A DNA stretch of 64,000 nucleotides from Methyloversatilis discipulorum (GCF_000527135.1 NZ_AZUP01000001.1:1054001-1118000); one strand, 5' to 3'; positions 1 through 10,083 are shown, counted from the stretch's first letter. The notes: generated from the letters alone by a model not told the origin. Numbers and translations: made by a program.

Positions 1-1028
1 CCTCGACCATCACCGCGCGCACCCGCCCCGAGGTGACGCTGGACGACGTGTTCGCCGCCCTCTTCCCCTGTGGCTCGATCACCGGTGCGCCCAAGCTGAA
101 GTCGATGGACATCATCGCTGAGCTCGAGAAATCGCCACGCGCGGTCTACTGCGGTGCCATCGGCCACGTGGCACCGGGCGGTGCGGCGCGCTTCAACGTC
201 GCCATCCGTACGGTCACGCTGGACGTGGCGAAAGAGAGGATGGAATGCGGGCTGGGCGGCGGCATCACCTGGGATTCGGTCGCCACCGACGAGTACGCCG
301 AAGTGCAGACCAAGAGCCGTTTCCTGACCCGCGCCGGCAATGGCTTCGAACTGTTCGAGACGCTGTTGCTGGTCGATGGCCGCTACGAACTGCTCGACCG
401 CCACCTCGCCAGGCTCAACGCATCGGCACGCCATTTCGGCTTCGCCGCACCGCAGGACCCGGCCGCCGTGCTGGCAGCGCATGCCGAGGCATATCCGCAG
501 GGCCGCCTGCGCGTGCGCCTGTTGTGCGCCGCAGACGGTGGCATGCGCATCGAGAGCGCCGCCGCTGGCGAGCCCGACAACAGCCCGCGCAAAGTCAGGC
601 TGGCTTCGGCGCCGGTGTCCCGCGCCGAGCCGCTGCTCTACCACAAGACCACGCGCCGGGGCCTCTACGACGCCCACCTGTCGCAGGTCGCCGGCAGCGC
701 CTTCGACGTGCTGCTGTGGAACGACGCTGGCGAGCTGACCGAATTCACGCGCGGCAACCTGGTGCTCGACATCGACGGCTGCCGGTACACGCCGCCGGTA
801 TCGAGCGGCCTGCTTGACGGCACGCTGCGGCGCGAACTGGTGGAGCGTGGCGAACTGCTGGAACGCGTGCTCACCTGCGATGACCTCGGCCGCGCCCAAG
901 GCGTCTGGTTCATCAACAGCGTGCGCGGCTGGATACCGGTCACGATCGACAACGCGCCGCTGGACACGGCCCCCGCCATCGTGCCCGCCTACGCCGATCC
1001 CTATGCCGGACACCGCGACGCTGGCTGA
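1..1028 (+). CDS. pabBC: aminodeoxychorismate synthase component I fused to 4-amino-4-deoxychorismate lyase (PabB-PabC), 5' truncated
   Basis: Makes p-aminobenzoate from chorismate for folate. The reading frame is open from the first bases, so the N-terminus lies outside the window. The visible part starts in the C-terminal chorismate-binding domain, with the signature FPCGSITGAPK followed by ECGLGGGITWDS. After a short linker a class IV PLP aminotransferase/lyase domain follows: FELFETLLL, the likely PLP lysine in YHKTTRRG, and the late segment ELTEFTRGNLVLD. PabB-PabC fusions of this order are known in many proteobacteria. The 3' end overlaps the next gene by 26 bp, which suggests translational coupling. 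The domain assignment is sure; only the missing N-terminal part is unknown. Confidence 0.93.
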   Translation, partial: STITARTRPEVTLDDVFAALFPCGSITGAPKLKSMDIIAELEKSPRAVYCGAIGHVAPGGAARFNVAIRTVTLDVAKERMECGLGGGITWDSVATDEYAEVQTKSRFLTRAGNGFELFETLLLVDGRYELLDRHLARLNASARHFGFAAPQDPAAVLAAHAEAYPQGRLRVRLLCAADGGMRIESAAAGEPDNSPRKVRLASAPVSRAEPLLYHKTTRRGLYDAHLSQVAGSAFDVLLWNDAGELTEFTRGNLVLDIDGCRYTPPVSSGLLDGTLRRELVERGELLERVLTCDDLGRAQGVWFINSVRGWIPVTIDNAPLDTAPAIVPAYADPYAGHRDAG

Positions 1029-2094
1029 GCGCATCCGGCGTCGCGGCCTCGTCGTCGGTCTGGCGCTGCTGCTCGGCGGCTGCAACGGCAGCTTCTCGCC
1101 GCGCTACTACTGGCAGGCGGCGCATGGCCAGTTCGAGCTGTGGCGACTGGCGCGCCCGCTGGCCGAGGTCGATGCCGACCGCACGAGCACGCAGTCGCTG
1201 CGCGACAAGCTCGCACTGGCGGCAGAGATCCGCGACTGGGCCAGCCGCGAGATGGCCCTGCCCGACAACGGCAGCTATCGCCGCTACGCCGACCTCGGGC
1301 GACCTTTCGTCGTCTGGAACGTCTTCGCCACCGAGCCGCTGTCGGTCAAGCCGCGCCAGTCCTGCTTCCCCATCGCCGGCTGCGTCAGCTATCGCGGCTT
1401 CTTCGCCGAAGCCGACGCACGCCGCCACGCCGACGCACTGGCGCACGAGGGGCTGGACGTGCACGTGAGCGGCGTGCCGGCCTACTCGACACTGGGCTGG
1501 TTCGACGACCCGCTGCTGAACACCTTCATCCACTACCCGGAAACGGAACTGGTGCGTCTCATCGTGCATGAGCTGGCGCACCAGATCGTCTATGTGCGCG
1601 ACGACACCGAATTCAATGAGTCCTTCGCCAGCGCGGTGGAAGAAGAAGGCGTGCGCCGCTGGCTGGCACGCCCCGGCAAGGAAGGTCTGCGCGAAGGATT
1701 CGAGCGGGCGCAGATGCTGCGCGCCGATTTCGCTGCGCTGGTGACCCGCTACCGCGACGCACTGGATGCGCTCTACGGCAGCGATTTGGCGGAATCCGAA
1801 AAACACGCCGGCAAGGTGCGTCTGCTCGAAGAACTGGGCACGGATTATCGCGCTCTGCGCGACACGCGCTGGGCCGGCTTCCGCGGCTACGATCGCTGGT
1901 TCGCACAGGACATCAACAACGCGACGCTGGCTTCGATCGGCCTCTACACTGCAGCCAGACCGGCCTTCACGCGGCTGATAGCCGCCTCACCCGACATGCC
2001 CGCCGTATGGGCGACCATGCGCGAGCTGGCCGCACTGCCGCGCGACGAGCGACGCGCCCGGCTCGGCCTGCCCGCCTTCCAGGAAACGCCATGA
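1003..2094 (+). CDS. secreted zinc aminopeptidase-family lipoprotein (PF10023-like)
   Basis: About 363 residues. I chose the start inside the end of pabBC because it gives a lipoprotein signal directly: a hydrophobic stretch ending in the lipobox LLGGC. The mature protein has the zinc-metallopeptidase motif HELAH (in VHELAHQIVY) followed by FNESFASAVEEEG, which supplies a downstream glutamate. This arrangement matches the family annotated as predicted aminopeptidase. It would be anchored in the envelope. Its stop codon overlaps the start of apt (ATGA), so pabBC, this gene and apt look like one transcription unit. The substrate is unknown. Confidence 0.85.
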   Translation: MPDTATLAERIRRRGLVVGLALLLGGCNGSFSPRYYWQAAHGQFELWRLARPLAEVDADRTSTQSLRDKLALAAEIRDWASREMALPDNGSYRRYADLGRPFVVWNVFATEPLSVKPRQSCFPIAGCVSYRGFFAEADARRHADALAHEGLDVHVSGVPAYSTLGWFDDPLLNTFIHYPETELVRLIVHELAHQIVYVRDDTEFNESFASAVEEEGVRRWLARPGKEGLREGFERAQMLRADFAALVTRYRDALDALYGSDLAESEKHAGKVRLLEELGTDYRALRDTRWAGFRGYDRWFAQDINNATLASIGLYTAARPAFTRLIAASPDMPAVWATMRELAALPRDERRARLGLPAFQETP

Positions 2095-2630
2095 CACATT
2101 CGTCCGACCTCGCGCCGCTGCGCTCGCTGATCCGCACCATTCCCGACTTTCCGGAGCCGGGCATCCAGTTCCGGGACATCACACCGCTGCTGGCCGACGC
2201 ACGCGGCCTGACGCAGGCACTGGACGCACTCGAACACAGCATCGAACCGGGCAGCATCGACATCGTCGCCGCCATCGAGGCGCGCGGCTTCCTGTTCGCC
2301 GGCGCGCTGGCGCAGCGACTCGGCGCCGGTCTGGTGCCGGTACGCAAGCCCGGCAAGCTGCCGGGCCCGACGCTGGGCGTCGATTACGCGCTCGAGTACG
2401 GCTGCGACCGGCTGGAAATGCACACAGGCGCTTTCGCCCCCGGCGCGCGGGTGCTGGTGCTGGACGATCTGATCGCCACCGGCGGCACCGCCATGGCCTG
2501 CGGCGAACTGGTCGAACGCGCCGGTGGGCAGCTCATCGGCTTCCGCTTCCTGATCGACCTGCCGACGCTCGGCGGCTCCGCCCTGCTCGCCGCGCGCGGC
2601 TGGCACAGCCACGCGCTGCTGCAGTACTGA
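2091..2630 (+). CDS. apt: adenine phosphoribosyltransferase
   Basis: Salvages adenine to AMP using PRPP. 179 residues, normal for Apt. The start at the ATGA overlap with the preceding gene gives the usual N-terminus, with IRTIPDFPEPGIQFRDITPLL close to the start. The PRPP-binding loop is VLVLDDLIATGGTA (about residues 120-135), and AIEARGFLFAGALA is the other conserved segment. It ends one base before the convergent epsL stop, so the two genes share no intergenic terminator space. Confidence 0.96.
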   Translation: MTHSSDLAPLRSLIRTIPDFPEPGIQFRDITPLLADARGLTQALDALEHSIEPGSIDIVAAIEARGFLFAGALAQRLGAGLVPVRKPGKLPGPTLGVDYALEYGCDRLEMHTGAFAPGARVLVLDDLIATGGTAMACGELVERAGGQLIGFRFLIDLPTLGGSALLAARGWHSHALLQY

Positions 2631-2631
2631 C

Positions 2632-3876
2632 TTAGAACAGGTACTGCAGCGACATCGAGACGCTGTCGGTGCGGTACTGGTAGAAGTTGATGTTGGAATC
2701 GCGACGGTCGTGCCGCCATTGCGCGCTGGCGCTCAGGTTGCGCTGGATCGACCACGTTGCGCCCACGCTGTAAGTGTAGAGGTCCTCGGTGCGCTGAGCC
2801 GCTCGATCACCCAACAGTGCCAACACCGCCGGATCGATGAAATCGCTGTTACCACGGCCCTGCCCATCTCTAGCACGATACTGCAAGAGACCATCGACCC
2901 GCAGCTTTCCGGTGACATACCAGACCGGGGTCAGGCTGTAGGTTTCGGTCTCGAAATAGGTGGTGAAGTTGTCGTCGAGCCCGCTGATCTGACGCTGCGC
3001 GTCGAAGGTCAGGCCCAGATGGCCGGTCGGTCGCCATTCCCACGATAACCTCCCGTAAACGTCGTCGTAATTGCGCGTCCGCGCTCGCTCGTGCTCGCGT
3101 TTAGACACCCCGACCGAGGCCGACAGTTTCGAATGCCCGACCGGCTGCCACCGCACCCGGAATTCGGCGTCCTTCTGCTTGTAAGCATTGTCGCGAAGAA
3201 CGCTGGCAGCGCGGTTTGGAAAGTCGCCTCGGCTTTCGCGTCCCAGCAGCTCGAATGAGGTACCACCTCGCGTCGTGTAGCGTGCCCCGGCCTCGAGCCG
3301 ATCGATGTCGTAATCACTCGGACGACGTACCACCGCATCGTTGCGTTGAGTATCTCGGTTCAGGCTGCCAAACAGTGCCCAATAAGCGTCAAGCTTGTAG
3401 GTTCCGTCGAAGCGCCAGGTTTCAGCATCGACCAGATTCTTGGTCAGGTCCACCTGCCGAAAATCACCGAAACCAAGCATGTAACGGCGCTTGCTGTAGC
3501 TCAGATTGCCGCTCAGATCGCTGCCGACAGTCCAGAGCCAGCCAGCAGCGAGGTTGTAACCGTCGTTGTCGAGCAGGCTGATGTCGTTGTAGCGGGTGCG
3601 GTTGAACGTGGTGTTCGCGGTCAGCACCTGCCGGCCCAGACGTTTCTCGCCGACGATACCGGCACTGAGCGTCGTGCTGTGGTCCCCACGCGGCGTATTC
3701 GGACCGAAGGACGTCGGTTCGTTGCCATCCGGCAGATAGAACACATTGTCCACGTACTGCCAGTTCGCCGACGTAGTCAGGCTGAACACATCGTCTTCAT
3801 CTGCGCTCGCCGCCCCTGGGACCACGGATGCGCAGAGCAGCACACCGGTCAAACATTTTGAAATGTTATTGTTCAT
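2632..3876 (-). CDS. epsL: exopolysaccharide outer-membrane beta-barrel protein, EpsL type (XrtB/PEP-CTERM associated)
   Basis: 414 residues from the chosen ATG, where a signal peptide (MNNNISKCLTGVLLCASVVPGAASA) begins; the longer upstream frame lacks a signal. The mature part is a run of alternating aromatic/polar strands typical of an outer-membrane barrel and ends in a terminal phenylalanine (SMSLQYLF). It resembles EpsL, the outer-membrane component of exopolysaccharide operons that accompany exosortase XrtB in betaproteobacteria. The divergent neighbour is a polysaccharide-initiating glycosyl-1-phosphate transferase, which fits. No exosortase, chain-length or export genes are in the window, so the rest of the locus must be elsewhere or outside the window. 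Confidence 0.75.
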   Translation of the reverse strand: MNNNISKCLTGVLLCASVVPGAASADEDDVFSLTTSANWQYVDNVFYLPDGNEPTSFGPNTPRGDHSTTLSAGIVGEKRLGRQVLTANTTFNRTRYNDISLLDNDGYNLAAGWLWTVGSDLSGNLSYSKRRYMLGFGDFRQVDLTKNLVDAETWRFDGTYKLDAYWALFGSLNRDTQRNDAVVRRPSDYDIDRLEAGARYTTRGGTSFELLGRESRGDFPNRAASVLRDNAYKQKDAEFRVRWQPVGHSKLSASVGVSKREHERARTRNYDDVYGRLSWEWRPTGHLGLTFDAQRQISGLDDNFTTYFETETYSLTPVWYVTGKLRVDGLLQYRARDGQGRGNSDFIDPAVLALLGDRAAQRTEDLYTYSVGATWSIQRNLSASAQWRHDRRDSNINFYQYRTDSVSMSLQYLF

Positions 3877-4017
3877 CGAAGAGAGTATGAATGCGGGCCG
3901 TGACGCTTTTCTTTCCGGCGCGCAAATCGTGAAAATACGCAAAAACGCTTCCGGTATTCTAGCCGGCACGTCGTCTGCAGGTCTCCAGATCCATTGAATT
4001 CACCGGTTTCATTCCCG

Positions 4018-5412
4018 ATGCTCGCCAAGTTTGAGCGTAACACTTCCGTATTGCGGGCACCGCTGAGCCTTTCCGGCATGGTCGAAATGTTCCTCGACCC
4101 GCTGTCGCTCATCCTTTCGCTGATCGCCTGCGCGCTCTATTACGGCGATACCGTCGACGCACGCTATGTCGTGCTGTCGCTCGTCGTCTTTTCCTTGTCA
4201 TTCCCCGGCTCGTCGCTGCTCAGCATGCGGCCGCGTCGGGTGATCCGGCAGACCGTGATCAGTTGGCTGCTGATCGCCTTCATCCTGCTGTTCTTCGGCT
4301 ACGCCAGTCAGTACATCGAGAACTTCCCCTACGAGGTCGTGGTGTCCTGGCTGGTCGCGGCGCCGCTGACCCAGCTGGTCGCCCACTTCGTTGCCCGCGG
4401 CTATCTGCAGCGGGCCGCCGCGCAGGAAGCGAACCAGACCCGCGTCATCATCGTCGGCTGCAACGATATCGGTGTGTCTCTGGCCGAGCAGTTCGAAACC
4501 AATCCTTACCTGGGCGTGCGCTGTGTCGGCTACTTCGACGACCGCGCACCCGAGCGCATCACCCAGCTCAACGGCCTGCCGCTGCTCGGTCGCCTGCGCG
4601 ATCTCGCCGCCTACGTGAAGGCGAACCGCATCGACCAGATCTACCTGGCGCTGCCGATGGCCAGCCAGCCGCGCATCCTGTCGCTGCTCGACGACCTGAA
4701 AGATACGACGGTCAGCATCTTCTTCGCACCGGACATTTTCCTGACCGACCTGATCCAGGGGCGCATGGACTACGTTGCGGGCGTCCCGGTGGTGGCCGTC
4801 TGCGACACGCCCTTCACCGGCATCAACGGTCTGGTCAAGCGCGCGAGCGACATCGTGCTGTCCATCATCATCCTGTTGCTGATATCGCCGCTGCTGCTGG
4901 CCATCGCCATCGGCGTCAAGATGAGCTCCCCCGGCCCCGCCCTGTTCCGTCAGCGCCGCTACGGCCTCGACGGCAAGGAAATCGTCGTCTACAAGTTCCG
5001 CTCGATGACCGTCCAGGAAGACGGCGGCGTGGTGAAACAGGCCACCCGCAACGATCAGCGCATCACCCGCTTCGGCGGCTTCCTGCGTCGCACCTCGCTC
5101 GACGAACTGCCGCAGTTCATCAACGTACTGCAGGGGCGCATGAGCATCGTCGGCCCGCGGCCGCACGCGGTGTCGCACAACGAGACTTACCGCAAGCTGA
5201 TCAAGGGTTATATGGTCCGCCACAAGGTCAAGCCGGGGATCACCGGCTGGGCGCAGGTGAATGGCTACCGTGGCGAAACCGAAACCGTGGACAAGATGCA
5301 GAAGCGCATCGAGTACGACCTCGAATATCTGCGTACCTGGTCGCTCGGGCTGGACCTCTGGATCATCGTCAAGACGGTTGCCGTCGTGTTCAGCGACCGC
5401 AATGCGTACTGA
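4018..5412 (+). CDS. undecaprenyl-phosphate glucose/galactose phosphotransferase (polyisoprenyl-phosphate hexose-1-P transferase)
   Basis: Starts exopolysaccharide repeat-unit assembly by moving sugar-1-phosphate onto undecaprenyl phosphate at the inner membrane. 464 residues. The N-terminal half has four hydrophobic helices, followed by a CoA-binding-like Rossmann region (RVIIVGCNDIGVSLAEQF). The C-terminal bacterial sugar transferase domain starts with KRASDIVLSIIILLL and contains SPGPALFRQRRYGLDGKE, YKFRSM, RTSLDELPQ and MSIVGPRPH. The ATG at 4018 is preferred; a TTG eight codons upstream is also possible, and neither has a strong ribosome site. It is divergent from epsL and overlaps the next gene, so it heads a short operon. 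Confidence 0.9.
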   Translation: MLAKFERNTSVLRAPLSLSGMVEMFLDPLSLILSLIACALYYGDTVDARYVVLSLVVFSLSFPGSSLLSMRPRRVIRQTVISWLLIAFILLFFGYASQYIENFPYEVVVSWLVAAPLTQLVAHFVARGYLQRAAAQEANQTRVIIVGCNDIGVSLAEQFETNPYLGVRCVGYFDDRAPERITQLNGLPLLGRLRDLAAYVKANRIDQIYLALPMASQPRILSLLDDLKDTTVSIFFAPDIFLTDLIQGRMDYVAGVPVVAVCDTPFTGINGLVKRASDIVLSIIILLLISPLLLAIAIGVKMSSPGPALFRQRRYGLDGKEIVVYKFRSMTVQEDGGVVKQATRNDQRITRFGGFLRRTSLDELPQFINVLQGRMSIVGPRPHAVSHNETYRKLIKGYMVRHKVKPGITGWAQVNGYRGETETVDKMQKRIEYDLEYLRTWSLGLDLWIIVKTVAVVFSDRNAY

Positions 5413-5770
5413 GGCTGTGCGTCTGCAGGCCTGTCTGCAGTGGGCGGCAGGCCTGTTCGCGCTAACGATGATCGCCAGCCTGATCCGCCTCGGCGAAACC
5501 TCGCTGGCGGTCGGTCTGATTCCCTCTCCCTGGGACAAGCTCGCCCACGCCGGCACCTTCGGCGTGATCGCGCTGTCGCTGTGGCTGGCGACCGGCCGGC
5601 GCTGGCTGTATGCGTGCGCCGGCCTGGCGCTGGCACTGGCTTGTTACGATGAGTGGCGGCAGCTCATGTTGCCGGGGCGCGAAGCCGATCTTTACGATCT
5701 GCTCGCCAACACCGTCGGCATCGCGCTGGCGGTCTGGTTCGCCACCCGACTGACTTCCAAGGAAGGTTGA
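5402..5770 (+). CDS. VanZ-like membrane protein
   Basis: 122 residues with four predicted transmembrane segments and the VanZ-family pattern: WDKLAHAGTFGVIALSLWL early, then DEWRQLMLPGREADLYDLLANTVGIAL. The start codon lies inside the end of the glycosyltransferase gene and the stop overlaps the start of the lytic transglycosylase, so it is translationally coupled on both sides. VanZ-like proteins are frequent in exopolysaccharide loci; their biochemical role there is not settled. The function here is inferred from context only. Confidence 0.8.
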   Translation: MRTEAVRLQACLQWAAGLFALTMIASLIRLGETSLAVGLIPSPWDKLAHAGTFGVIALSLWLATGRRWLYACAGLALALACYDEWRQLMLPGREADLYDLLANTVGIALAVWFATRLTSKEG

Positions 5771-6417
5771 TGCGCACCGCCGTCACACTGCTCGCGACTC
5801 TGCTGTTACCTGTGGCCCACGCCGGCGACGTCGCGGACTACCGGCTGCGGCTGCAGGGCAGCGCCGACTATCGTCTCCATCAACCCGAATCGCCGCGCAT
5901 TTCCGAGGCCGAACGCAAGCAGGCACGCCGCGAAGCGCTGGGCAAGCTGCCGTTCTCGGCGCAGATCGAGGCGGCGGCTGAGGCGGGCGGCATCGAACCC
6001 GAACTGCTGCACGCCGTCGTCCACGCCGAGTCGGCCTACAACCCGCGCGCGGTGTCGCCCAAGGGTGCGCTCGGTCTGGCCCAGCTGATGCCGTCCACCG
6101 CCCGCATGTACGGCGTGTCCGACGCGCTGAAGCCCGCCGACAATCTGCGCGCCAGCGCGCGTCATCTGCGCGACCTGATGGACGATTTCGGCGACATCGA
6201 ACTGGTGCTGTCCGCCTACAACGCCGGCGCCGGCGCGGTCAGGAAGTACGGCGGTGTGCCGCCCTATGCGGAAACCCGCGCCTACGTGCCCAAGGTGGCC
6301 GGCCGCTACGAGGCGCTGAAGAAGCAGGCCGAAGTACCCGAGCCGCCCCTTCCACCGAGCCCCTACCGCCTGCGCAGCGACGACAGTGCGCTGCGGCTGG
6401 TGCAGACACCGGACTGA
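5770..6417 (+). CDS. soluble lytic murein transglycosylase-like protein
   Basis: 215 residues with a signal peptide (MRTAVTLLATLLLPVAHAGD), so it is exported. The SLT domain spans about residues 60-180: ELLHAVVHAESAYNPRAVSPKGALGLAQLMPSTA holds the catalytic glutamate (ESAYN) and the GALGLAQLMP signature, and LVLSAYNAGAGAVRKYGGVPPYAETRAYV is the late conserved block. It cleaves peptidoglycan glycan strands. In this operon it could open the wall for polysaccharide export machinery; that is inference. The start overlaps the vanZ stop (TGATG). Confidence 0.9.
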   Translation: MRTAVTLLATLLLPVAHAGDVADYRLRLQGSADYRLHQPESPRISEAERKQARREALGKLPFSAQIEAAAEAGGIEPELLHAVVHAESAYNPRAVSPKGALGLAQLMPSTARMYGVSDALKPADNLRASARHLRDLMDDFGDIELVLSAYNAGAGAVRKYGGVPPYAETRAYVPKVAGRYEALKKQAEVPEPPLPPSPYRLRSDDSALRLVQTPD

Positions 6418-7658
6418 TGCCCGCACCTTCCAGCGCCGTTCAGGTCGCCATTGTCGGCGGCGGACCGGCCGGGCTGATGGCGGCCGAAGTGCTGTCGGCG
6501 CGCGGCATCGCGGTCGATCTGTACGACGCCAAGGCCTCGGTCGGCCGCAAGTTCCTGCTCGCCGGCAAGGGCGGCCTCAATCTGACGCACGGCGAAGCCG
6601 CCGATCTGTTCGTCACCCGCTACCGCGAACGCAGCGCCGAAGTCAGCACCTGGCTGACCGAATTTGATGCGGCCGCGCTGCGTGACTGGTGCACCGGCCT
6701 CGGCATCGACACTTTCGTCGGCAGTTCAGGGCGGGTGTTTCCGACCGACATGAAGGCGGCCCCGCTGCTGCGCGCGTGGCTGGCGCGGCTGCGCGCGGCA
6801 GGCGTGCGCTTTCACATGCGCCAGCGCTGGACCGGATGGAACGACGCCGGCGCACTGACCTTCGACACGCCAGACGGCGAGCGGCAGGTTGACGCGCGCG
6901 CCACACTGCTCGCGCTCGGCGGCGCCAGCTGGCCGCAGCTCGGCTCGGACGGAGCATGGACGCAGATGCTCGACGCGCGCGGCGTCGCACTCGCACCGCT
7001 GCGTGCCGCCAACTGCGGTTTCGACCTCGACTGGAGCACGCACTTCGCCGAGCGCCACGCCGGCGCACCGCTGAAGAATGTGTGCATCCGCTTCGACGCC
7101 ATCGACGGGACGCGCATGGAAAGGCGCGGCGAGTGCCTGGTCAGTGCGCACGGCCTGGAAGGCAGTCTGATCTATGCGCTGTCGGCGGCGCTGCGTGAAC
7201 GCATCGAACGCGACGGCCACTGCGACATCGCGCTCGACCTGTTGCCGGCGCACGACGCGTCGCGCGTGCTCGACGAAATCCGTCGCCCACGCGGCTCGCG
7301 CTCGCTCAGTTCGCATCTCGCCAGCCGGCTCGGTCTGGCCGGCGTCAAACTGGGGCTGGTGCACGAGGTGCTGGACAAGGCGGCGATGGCGGACCCGTCA
7401 CGCCTAGCGGCAACGCTGAAGGCACTGCCGCTGCGCCTGCTGCGCACCCGACCGGTGGCCGAGGCCATCAGCACGGCGGGCGGCGTGCGGCTGGAAGCGC
7501 TGGACGACGGGCTGATGCTGAAGGCGTTGCCCGGCGTGTTCTGCGCCGGCGAAATGCTGGACTGGGAAGCGCCGACCGGCGGCTACCTGCTCACCGCCAG
7601 CATGGCCAGCGGCCGCGTCGCGGCCGCCGGCATCGCGCGCTTCCTTCAGACGGCGTGA
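6417..7658 (+). CDS. FAD-dependent flavoprotein of the HI0933/YhiN-like group (TIGR03862 type)
   Basis: 413 residues. An N-terminal dinucleotide-binding motif [17 protein letters not shown] is followed by the family block [19 protein letters not shown]. The C-terminal FAD-contact segment is [32 protein letters not shown]. Members are predicted oxidoreductases with unknown substrates. The gene is coupled to the transglycosylase (one-base overlap of stop and start) and its 3' end overlaps convergent fbp by 13 bp. Confidence 0.85.
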   Translation: MPAPSSAVQVAIVGGGPAGLMAAEVLSARGIAVDLYDAKASVGRKFLLAGKGGLNLTHGEAADLFVTRYRERSAEVSTWLTEFDAAALRDWCTGLGIDTFVGSSGRVFPTDMKAAPLLRAWLARLRAAGVRFHMRQRWTGWNDAGALTFDTPDGERQVDARATLLALGGASWPQLGSDGAWTQMLDARGVALAPLRAANCGFDLDWSTHFAERHAGAPLKNVCIRFDAIDGTRMERRGECLVSAHGLEGSLIYALSAALRERIERDGHCDIALDLLPAHDASRVLDEIRRPRGSRSLSSHLASRLGLAGVKLGLVHEVLDKAAMADPSRLAATLKALPLRLLRTRPVAEAISTAGGVRLEALDDGLMLKALPGVFCAGEMLDWEAPTGGYLLTASMASGRVAAAGIARFLQTA

Positions 7659-8656
7659 TAGCCGGTCACGCGCTCCACTTCGTTCTTCGACCCCAGAATC
7701 ACCGGCACGCGCTGGTGCAGCTTTTCCGGCTGCACGTCGAGAATGCGCTGATAGCCGGTGGTCGCCGCGCCGCCCGCCTGCTCGATCAGCATCGCCATCG
7801 GATTGGCTTCGTACATCAGTCGCAGCTTGCCCGGCTTGGTCGGGTCCTTGGTGTCCTTCGGATACATGAAGATGCCGCCGCGGGTCAGGATGCGGTGCAC
7901 GTCGGCCACCATCGAGCCGACCCAGCGCATGTTGAAATCCTTGCCGCGCGGACCGCTCTTGCCGGCGATCAGCTCGTCGATGTAGCGCTTGACCGGCGCT
8001 TCCCACCAGCGCGCGTTCGACGCGTTGATCGCGTACTCCTTGGTGTCTTCCGGCACGCGCATGTTTTCGGTGGTCATCACGAAGCTGCCGGTCTCGCGGT
8101 CCAGCGTGAACGCATGGACGCCGTTGCCGACCGTCAGCACCAGCTGGGTGGCCGCGCCATACACCGCATAGCCGGCCACCAGCTGCTGGGTGCCGGGCTG
8201 CAGGAAGGCCTTTTCGTCGACCGGCTCGACGCTGCCATTCAGCTCCGGGCAGCGCAGCACCGAAAAGATGGTGCCGACCGAAATGTTCACGTCGATGTTG
8301 GATGAGCCGTCCAGCGGGTCGAACAGCAGCAGGAATTCGCCCTTCGGGTAACGGTTAGGGATCTGGTGCGGCAGGTCCATCTCCTCCGACGCCATCGCGG
8401 CCAAATGACCGCCCCACTCGTTCGCTTCAAGCAGGATTTCGTTGGCGATCACGTCCAGCTTCTTCTGCACCTCGCCCTGTACGTTCTCGCCGCCTGCTTC
8501 ACCGAGCGAATTGGTCAGACCACCCTTGCCGACGGCGTTGCCGATCGCCTTGACGGCGCGGGCGACGACTTCGACCAGGAAGCGCAGCTCGGCGCAGATG
8601 CGCTCGCCGTCGCGCTGTTGCTGGATCAGGAACTGGCTCAGGGTGATGCGGGACAT
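7646..8656 (-). CDS. fbp: class I fructose-1,6-bisphosphatase
   Basis: Hydrolyses fructose-1,6-bisphosphate to fructose-6-phosphate in gluconeogenesis and, if present, the Calvin cycle. 336 residues from ATG 8656, the normal length; the upstream extension in the frame is not conserved-looking. The metal/substrate motif [23 protein letters not shown] and the late block [43 protein letters not shown] are as in the family. It is a single gene, divergent from dadA across 167 bp. Confidence 0.96.
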   Translation of the reverse strand: MSRITLSQFLIQQQRDGERICAELRFLVEVVARAVKAIGNAVGKGGLTNSLGEAGGENVQGEVQKKLDVIANEILLEANEWGGHLAAMASEEMDLPHQIPNRYPKGEFLLLFDPLDGSSNIDVNISVGTIFSVLRCPELNGSVEPVDEKAFLQPGTQQLVAGYAVYGAATQLVLTVGNGVHAFTLDRETGSFVMTTENMRVPEDTKEYAINASNARWWEAPVKRYIDELIAGKSGPRGKDFNMRWVGSMVADVHRILTRGGIFMYPKDTKDPTKPGKLRLMYEANPMAMLIEQAGGAATTGYQRILDVQPEKLHQRVPVILGSKNEVERVTGYHAV

Positions 8657-8823
8657 GTGTCGCGACTCCGGAATGGCAGGAAATGCATTATCGTGCACAG
8701 CACCATGATCCGGGTCGCACGATTTCACGTCCGACCGATTTGAACGCCGGCAGCGCGCCCTGCGCACGGAACCGGCAGCGGTCGCCCCCGGTCATCCACA
8801 GCGTCGTCCATAACTAGAACCGC

Positions 8824-10083
8824 ATGCACATCCTTGTTCTGGGTGCCGGCGTCGTCGGCATCACTACCGCCTGGTATCTGCGCCAGGCCGGTCACACCGT
8901 GTCGGTCATCGACCGGCAGGCTGATCCCGCAATGGAAACCAGTTTCGCCAACGGCGGCCAGATCTCGGTCAGCCACGCCGCGCCCTGGGCCTCGCCGCAG
9001 GCGCCGATGATAGGGCTGCGCGGACTGCTCGATTCGAATGCCCCGGTGCGCTTTTCTCCGACCGCCAACCACCGGCAATGGCGCTGGATGGGCGCTTTCC
9101 TGTACGAGTGCCTGCCCGGCCGCATGCGTCGCAACACCGATGCGCTGGCACGACTTGCCGTGAGCAGTCAGGCCGAACTGCTGGCGCTGCGCCATGCACT
9201 GAAGCTGGAATACGACCAGTCGGCGAGCGGCATCCTGCATGTGTTTTCCGAACGCCGTGAATTCGAGCGCGCCCGTGCGCGCGCCGAGTGGCTGGCACCG
9301 CACGGTATCCGCATCGACAGCTGTGACGCCGCGCGCTGCATCGAGATCGAACCCGCGCTGGCGGGCAGTCAGCGCACGCTGGCCGGCGGCCTGCACGCGC
9401 CGAACGACGAAACCGGCGACGCACACCGCTTCACGCGGGCGCTGGCCGCTGCCTGCGCCGACGCCGGTGTCACCTTCCATTACGAAATCACGGTCGAGGC
9501 GCTGGACATCCACGAGAACACGGTACGCGGCGTCGCCGTGCGCGACGCGCGCGGCGTGCGCGGCCTGCTGCGCGGCGAACAGGTGGTGTGCGCGCTCGGC
9601 ACGCACACCCGTCAGCTGGTCGAGCAGCACGGCCCGCGACCGGCGCTGTACCCGATCAAGGGCTACTCGATCACCTTCCCGGCCGGGCCGGACGCGCCGC
9701 GTACCAGCCTGACCGACGAGGAGCACCGCATCGTGCTGTCGCGCCTCGGCGACCGCGTGCGGGTGGCCGGCATGGCCGAACTGGGCGGACTGACGGTGAC
9801 GATAGAACCGGAGCGCGTGCAGCTGCTGACCCGGCTGGCGCGCGAGCTGTGCCCGGACGCTGGCGACTTCGACGCCGCCGAGGCCTGGGCCGGCCTGCGT
9901 CCCTGCACACCCGGCAATGTGCCGCTGATCGGCCGCAGCCGGATCAACGGACTCTGGTACAACACCGGTCACGGCTCCCTCGGCTGGACCCTGGCCTGCG
10001 GGTCGGCCAGGCTGTTGTCCAGACTGATGGACGGTCAGGATCCGGCCTTCGACTTCCCCTGCCTGACCGGGCGCCGACACTGA
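8824..10083 (+). CDS. dadA: D-amino-acid dehydrogenase small-subunit family (DadA-like FAD oxidoreductase)
   Basis: 419 residues. An N-terminal GAGVVG dinucleotide-binding motif begins at residue 7, and SFANGGQISVSHAAPWASP is the segment typical of DadA. The C-terminal FAD block is WAGLRPCTPGNVPLIGR followed by LWYNTGHGSLGWTLACGSARLLSRLMDG. It would oxidise D-amino acids to 2-oxo acids at the inner face of the membrane. No alr/dadX racemase is adjacent, so the physiological substrate is not indicated by context. Convergent with the next gene with no spacing. Confidence 0.88.
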   Translation: MHILVLGAGVVGITTAWYLRQAGHTVSVIDRQADPAMETSFANGGQISVSHAAPWASPQAPMIGLRGLLDSNAPVRFSPTANHRQWRWMGAFLYECLPGRMRRNTDALARLAVSSQAELLALRHALKLEYDQSASGILHVFSERREFERARARAEWLAPHGIRIDSCDAARCIEIEPALAGSQRTLAGGLHAPNDETGDAHRFTRALAAACADAGVTFHYEITVEALDIHENTVRGVAVRDARGVRGLLRGEQVVCALGTHTRQLVEQHGPRPALYPIKGYSITFPAGPDAPRTSLTDEEHRIVLSRLGDRVRVAGMAELGGLTVTIEPERVQLLTRLARELCPDAGDFDAAEAWAGLRPCTPGNVPLIGRSRINGLWYNTGHGSLGWTLACGSARLLSRLMDGQDPAFDFPCLTGRRH

